A stretch of 6,251 nucleotides of DNA from Candidatus Brocadiaceae bacterium (GTDB lineage: Bacteria > Planctomycetota > Brocadiia > SM23-32), in the NCBI GenBank assembly GCA_003551785.1, contig PUNP01000113.1, positions 1 through 6,251 of the forward strand, given 5' to 3'. This document shows positions 5,248-6,251 of this stretch, piece by piece. The first letter of the stretch is position 1. Each line of letters starts with the position of its first letter. Below the pieces are notes generated by a model. It worked only from the letters and a program-made list of their open reading frames with translations, was not told the DNA's origin and did no database searches. A program made the position numbers and the translations under genes.

Positions 5248-6251
5248 TTATTGGAAGTCACCTCGTTTTTCCCTACGCAGTTTCTTCAGCCATAAAGGCA
5301 ATTTGCGTCTTTTTTGGCCTATTACCACAAGTCGGGGGTCTTCGACGAAAAAAAACATATATACGGTGCCTATTATGGTTAGGAGCAGACATACGGCCAT
5401 ACCGTTAACTATCCCTACGCTGCGCATCAACGCACCGGCTCCCATCGGCATAAGTATTATCAGTGGGCTCAGCACCAGGTTGCTTAGCGTGATATGCGCG
5501 ATGCGGTTATCGTGAGGGCAGGTCTCATAGATGAAATTCTGATGCGATACCCACCCGGCGGCAAATGCTATTCCAAGCAGGAAAAAGCATATAAAGCATG
5601 CTATAATACCCGTTCCAATCACCGCTGTCAAGATAGCTCCCAGTTGAGCAAAAGAGCCGATTATCACCCCACGCCTGTGACCGTGTTTATCTCCTATCTT
5701 CCCGAGCCAATAGCTTGAGACGGCCTGTGGCAGCATGACAAATGAACCTAAAGCTATAATTATGGATTCAGGTATTTCGCCGCCGCTTTTGCTTCGGAAA
5801 TGCACGGCGAAAAAGGCGATAGCTACGCCGCCCGCGGTCATTAAAAGGCGTCCGATCAGGTAGTGAAGGAAATTTTTACTTTGGAGTGAAAGGGCGAACC
5901 GGTTGAATAATTCAATCAAATTAGGACGTTTCTGATTTGTTGATTCCGGGGGCACACCGCTGTCAACTCGGGAAAATAACAAGAAGCTTGAAGCGGAGAA
6001 GAAGGCGGCGATGAGCAGCAGCAGGCCGTAATTCCGCGGGAATTCCACCGAGGCTCTCAAAACGGAGGCTATGATAGTGCCTAACATAACACCAAATGCA
6101 GAAGCGGCGGCATAAATTCCCGTGAAACGCCCCCGGTTATGCGTCTGAAACAGACTGTTGACCCAATCTTGCCAAATGGGCAATATCATTCCTAACGCTA
6201 ACATACGGATAGTAAAAGCACTGAGAAGCAGCCATCTTACTACAGCATGCA
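5248..6251 (-). CDS. Major facilitator superfamily transporter (5' end outside window)
   Basis: The frame is open to the window edge, so about 333 C-terminal residues are visible and the true start is missing. The methionine at 6204 is internal: the codons before it read HAVVRWLLLSAFTIR and continue a membrane helix. About nine hydrophobic helices can be counted, apparently TM4 to TM12 of a twelve-helix protein, so roughly 80-110 residues are missing. Between helices 8 and 9 is the family's motif A, GKIGDKHGHRR, on the cytoplasmic side, and NRGRFTGIY precedes TM5. The central loop, about 35 residues, is polar and modest. The C-terminal tail is strongly basic (KRRKLPLWLKKLRREKR). The substrate cannot be read from the sequence. 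It is the first visible gene of the transporter-cupin-permease block. Confidence 0.88.
   Translation of the reverse strand, partial: HAVVRWLLLSAFTIRMLALGMILPIWQDWVNSLFQTHNRGRFTGIYAAASAFGVMLGTIIASVLRASVEFPRNYGLLLLIAAFFSASSFLLFSRVDSGVPPESTNQKRPNLIELFNRFALSLQSKNFLHYLIGRLLMTAGGVAIAFFAVHFRSKSGGEIPESIIIALGSFVMLPQAVSSYWLGKIGDKHGHRRGVIIGSFAQLGAILTAVIGTGIIACFICFFLLGIAFAAGWVSHQNFIYETCPHDNRIAHITLSNLVLSPLIILMPMGAGALMRSVGIVNGMAVCLLLTIIGTVYMFFFVEDPRLVVIGQKRRKLPLWLKKLRREKRGDFQ

Overview
All genes that I can support lie on the minus strand, so the window reads from right to left. The organism is probably Gram-negative: there is a heptose/Kdo-type lipopolysaccharide kinase homologue. Base composition looks moderate. 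The LexA operator has the GTAC-N4-GTAC form known from cyanobacteria rather than the E. coli CTG-N10-CAG form. The gene content would suit a member of the PVC superphylum or a related uncultured lineage, but the sequence does not settle the phylum.

Right block (3484-6251): a probable operon of a major facilitator transporter (5' end outside the window), a DUF985-type cupin and a MatC/SLC13-like carboxylate permease, with gaps of 12 and 15 bases. Two transporters around a small cupin suggest handling of a small organic acid or sugar-derived compound; the substrate is unknown.

Middle block (1333-3471): a compact SOS cassette of lexA, an 84-residue small protein and dinB (DNA polymerase IV). 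The coding regions overlap by 8 and 4 bases, so they are almost certainly co-transcribed and translationally coupled. A near-consensus sigma70 promoter (TTGACA, 17 bases, TACACT) begins 12 bases beyond the permease stop. A perfect 14-base palindrome, the LexA operator, covers its -10 box and ends one base before the lexA ATG. The predicted transcription start falls on that ATG, so lexA is probably leaderless. LexA would thus repress itself, the small protein and the mutagenic polymerase together.

Left block (1-1332): a 291-base intergenic region holds a possible promoter and five perfect tandem copies of an 8-base unit, followed by a WaaP/RfaY-like lipopolysaccharide kinase gene. After about 190 bases without a gene, another minus-strand gene may begin at position 35. 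No RNA genes, insertion sequences, CRISPR arrays or convincing intrinsic terminators were seen.
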